Below are positions 13,199-13,962 of a stretch of DNA of 13,962 nucleotides, piece by piece. The first letter of the stretch is position 1. Each line of letters begins with the position of its first letter. The notes beneath the pieces are model-generated. The model ran no database searches and was not told the origin of the DNA. It worked only from the letters and a program-made list of their open reading frames with translations. The position numbers and the translations under genes were made by a program. Source of the stretch: Gammaproteobacteria bacterium (GTDB lineage Bacteria; Pseudomonadota; Gammaproteobacteria; Chromatiales; Chromatiaceae); NCBI GenBank assembly GCA_015767355.1, contig JADWMH010000031.1, positions 1-13,962 of the forward strand, given 5' to 3'.

Positions 13199-13962
13199 AT
13201 GCTCAATAAATTGATTGACTGGTCCGTGGCCAATCGCCTGCTGGTGGTGCTTGGCCTGCTGGCGGTGCTCGCTGCAGCCGCACTCCTGATACCAAGGTTG
13301 AACCTCGATGCCTTCCCCGATGTCACCAATATCCAGGTGCAGATCAATACCGAGGCCCGGGGTCTTGCAGCCGAAGAGGTGGAGCAGCTCATCACCTTTC
13401 CCATCGAGGCCGTCATGTATGCGCTGCCGGACGTGGAGGAGGTGCGCTCCATCTCCAAGACCGGCCTTTCGGTGATCACCGTGGTGTTCACGGAGAAGAC
13501 CGATATCTACTTCGCTCGCCAGCTGGTCTTCGAGCGCCTGCAGGATGCCCGTGAACAGATCCCCGAAGGCATCGGTACGCCAAAGATGGGGCCGAATACA
13601 TCGGGACTGGGACAGGTCTATCAGTACATCCTGCGCTCTGACAATCCGCAAAAATATGATGCCATCGCCCTGCGCAGCATCAATGACTGGGTGGTCAAAC
13701 TGCTGCTTCTGCCGGTAGACGGCATCACCGATGTCCTCTCCTACGGTGGTGAGGTGCGTCAGTACCAGGTGCAGGTCGATCCCGACAAGCAGCTCTCTTA
13801 TGGCATCGGCATCGACGAGATTGCCCGGGCCATCCGGGAGAACAACCGCAATGCCGGAGGCTGGTTTCTGAACCGGGGAGCGGAACAACTGGTGATTCGT
13901 GGTGTCGGCTGGGTGCGCGCAGGCGAAGATGGCCTGCACGACATAAGCAATATCCCGCTGAA
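13199..13962 (+). CDS. czcA: CzcA-type heavy-metal RND efflux pump, 5' part
   Basis: Inner-membrane proton-driven transporter of the heavy-metal RND family; only the first 254 codons are in the window and the frame runs open off the end. A membrane span at about residues 12-31 is followed by the start of the periplasmic porter domain, with the family segments LNLDAFPDVTNIQVQINTE (34-52), FPIEAVMYALPDVEEVRS (67-84), TDIYFARQLV (101-110), GPNTSGLGQVYQY and INDWVVKLLLLPVDGITDV. These fit the Czc/Cnr type more than the Cus type, judged from memory. The metal-selecting residues of the fourth membrane helix lie beyond the window. ATG 13199 follows the czcB stop by 9 bases, with only AGGC as ribosome site. 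Confidence 0.93.
   Translation, partial: MLNKLIDWSVANRLLVVLGLLAVLAAAALLIPRLNLDAFPDVTNIQVQINTEARGLAAEEVEQLITFPIEAVMYALPDVEEVRSISKTGLSVITVVFTEKTDIYFARQLVFERLQDAREQIPEGIGTPKMGPNTSGLGQVYQYILRSDNPQKYDAIALRSINDWVVKLLLLPVDGITDVLSYGGEVRQYQVQVDPDKQLSYGIGIDEIARAIRENNRNAGGWFLNRGAEQLVIRGVGWVRAGEDGLHDISNIPL

Noticed and set aside
12695..13939. Long minus-strand open frame (414 codons) opposite czcB and czcA
   Set aside because: It lies antisense to two well-supported genes, has no recognisable domain, and is rich in His, Asp and Gly as expected from the complement of GC-rich coding DNA.

Overview
The window (about 54% GC by eye, dense, mostly short gaps) looks like chromosomal DNA of a gammaproteobacterium. 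The main evidence is the run fabD-fabG-acpP-fabF-pabC-mltG-tmk-holB-pilZ-tatD. This order is typical of Gammaproteobacteria with type IV pili, and a dedicated small PilZ sits in its classic place after holB. The genus cannot be fixed from sequence alone. A free-living or symbiotic sulfur- or metal-exposed lineage is possible but is only inference.

Region 1 (65-4309) is the type II fatty acid synthesis cluster. FabD loads malonyl onto the acyl carrier protein AcpP, FabF condenses it with the growing chain, and FabG reduces the beta-keto product. acpP has a recognisable sigma-70 type promoter of its own in the fabG-acpP gap. pabC (folate pathway) follows fabF with no gap and starts at TTG.

Region 2 (4465-8763) continues with mltG (peptidoglycan terminase), tmk (dTMP kinase), holB (clamp loader delta prime), pilZ (type IV pilus factor) and tatD (metal-dependent DNase). 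A short TraR/DksA-type zinc-finger protein comes last. Several genes overlap or nearly touch, and three of the four genes from pabC to holB use non-ATG starts. A short hairpin resembling a dispersed intergenic repeat lies between tatD and the zinc-finger gene.

Region 3 (8807-10541, minus strand) holds a PLP enzyme with all the hallmarks of methionine gamma-lyase, and upstream of it an unrecognised four-helix membrane protein. A perfect 9-bp inverted repeat overlaps the predicted promoter of the lyase and is a good operator candidate.

Region 4 (10795-11196, plus) is a single-domain bacteriohemerythrin with all seven iron ligands, divergent from the membrane protein.

Region 5 (11451 to the window end) is the start of a heavy-metal RND efflux operon: a small secreted His/Asp-rich protein, a CzcB-type periplasmic adaptor with a His/acid-rich N-terminus, and the first 254 codons of a CzcA-type pump. 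The outer-membrane channel gene (czcC) usually found before czcB is not here. A dyad-containing promoter region precedes the small protein.

I see no CRISPR array, tRNA, rRNA, intact insertion sequence or phage gene. Most of the window is core genome. The least explained parts are the membrane protein next to hemerythrin and the lyase, the small metal-linked secreted protein, and several dyads in non-coding gaps.
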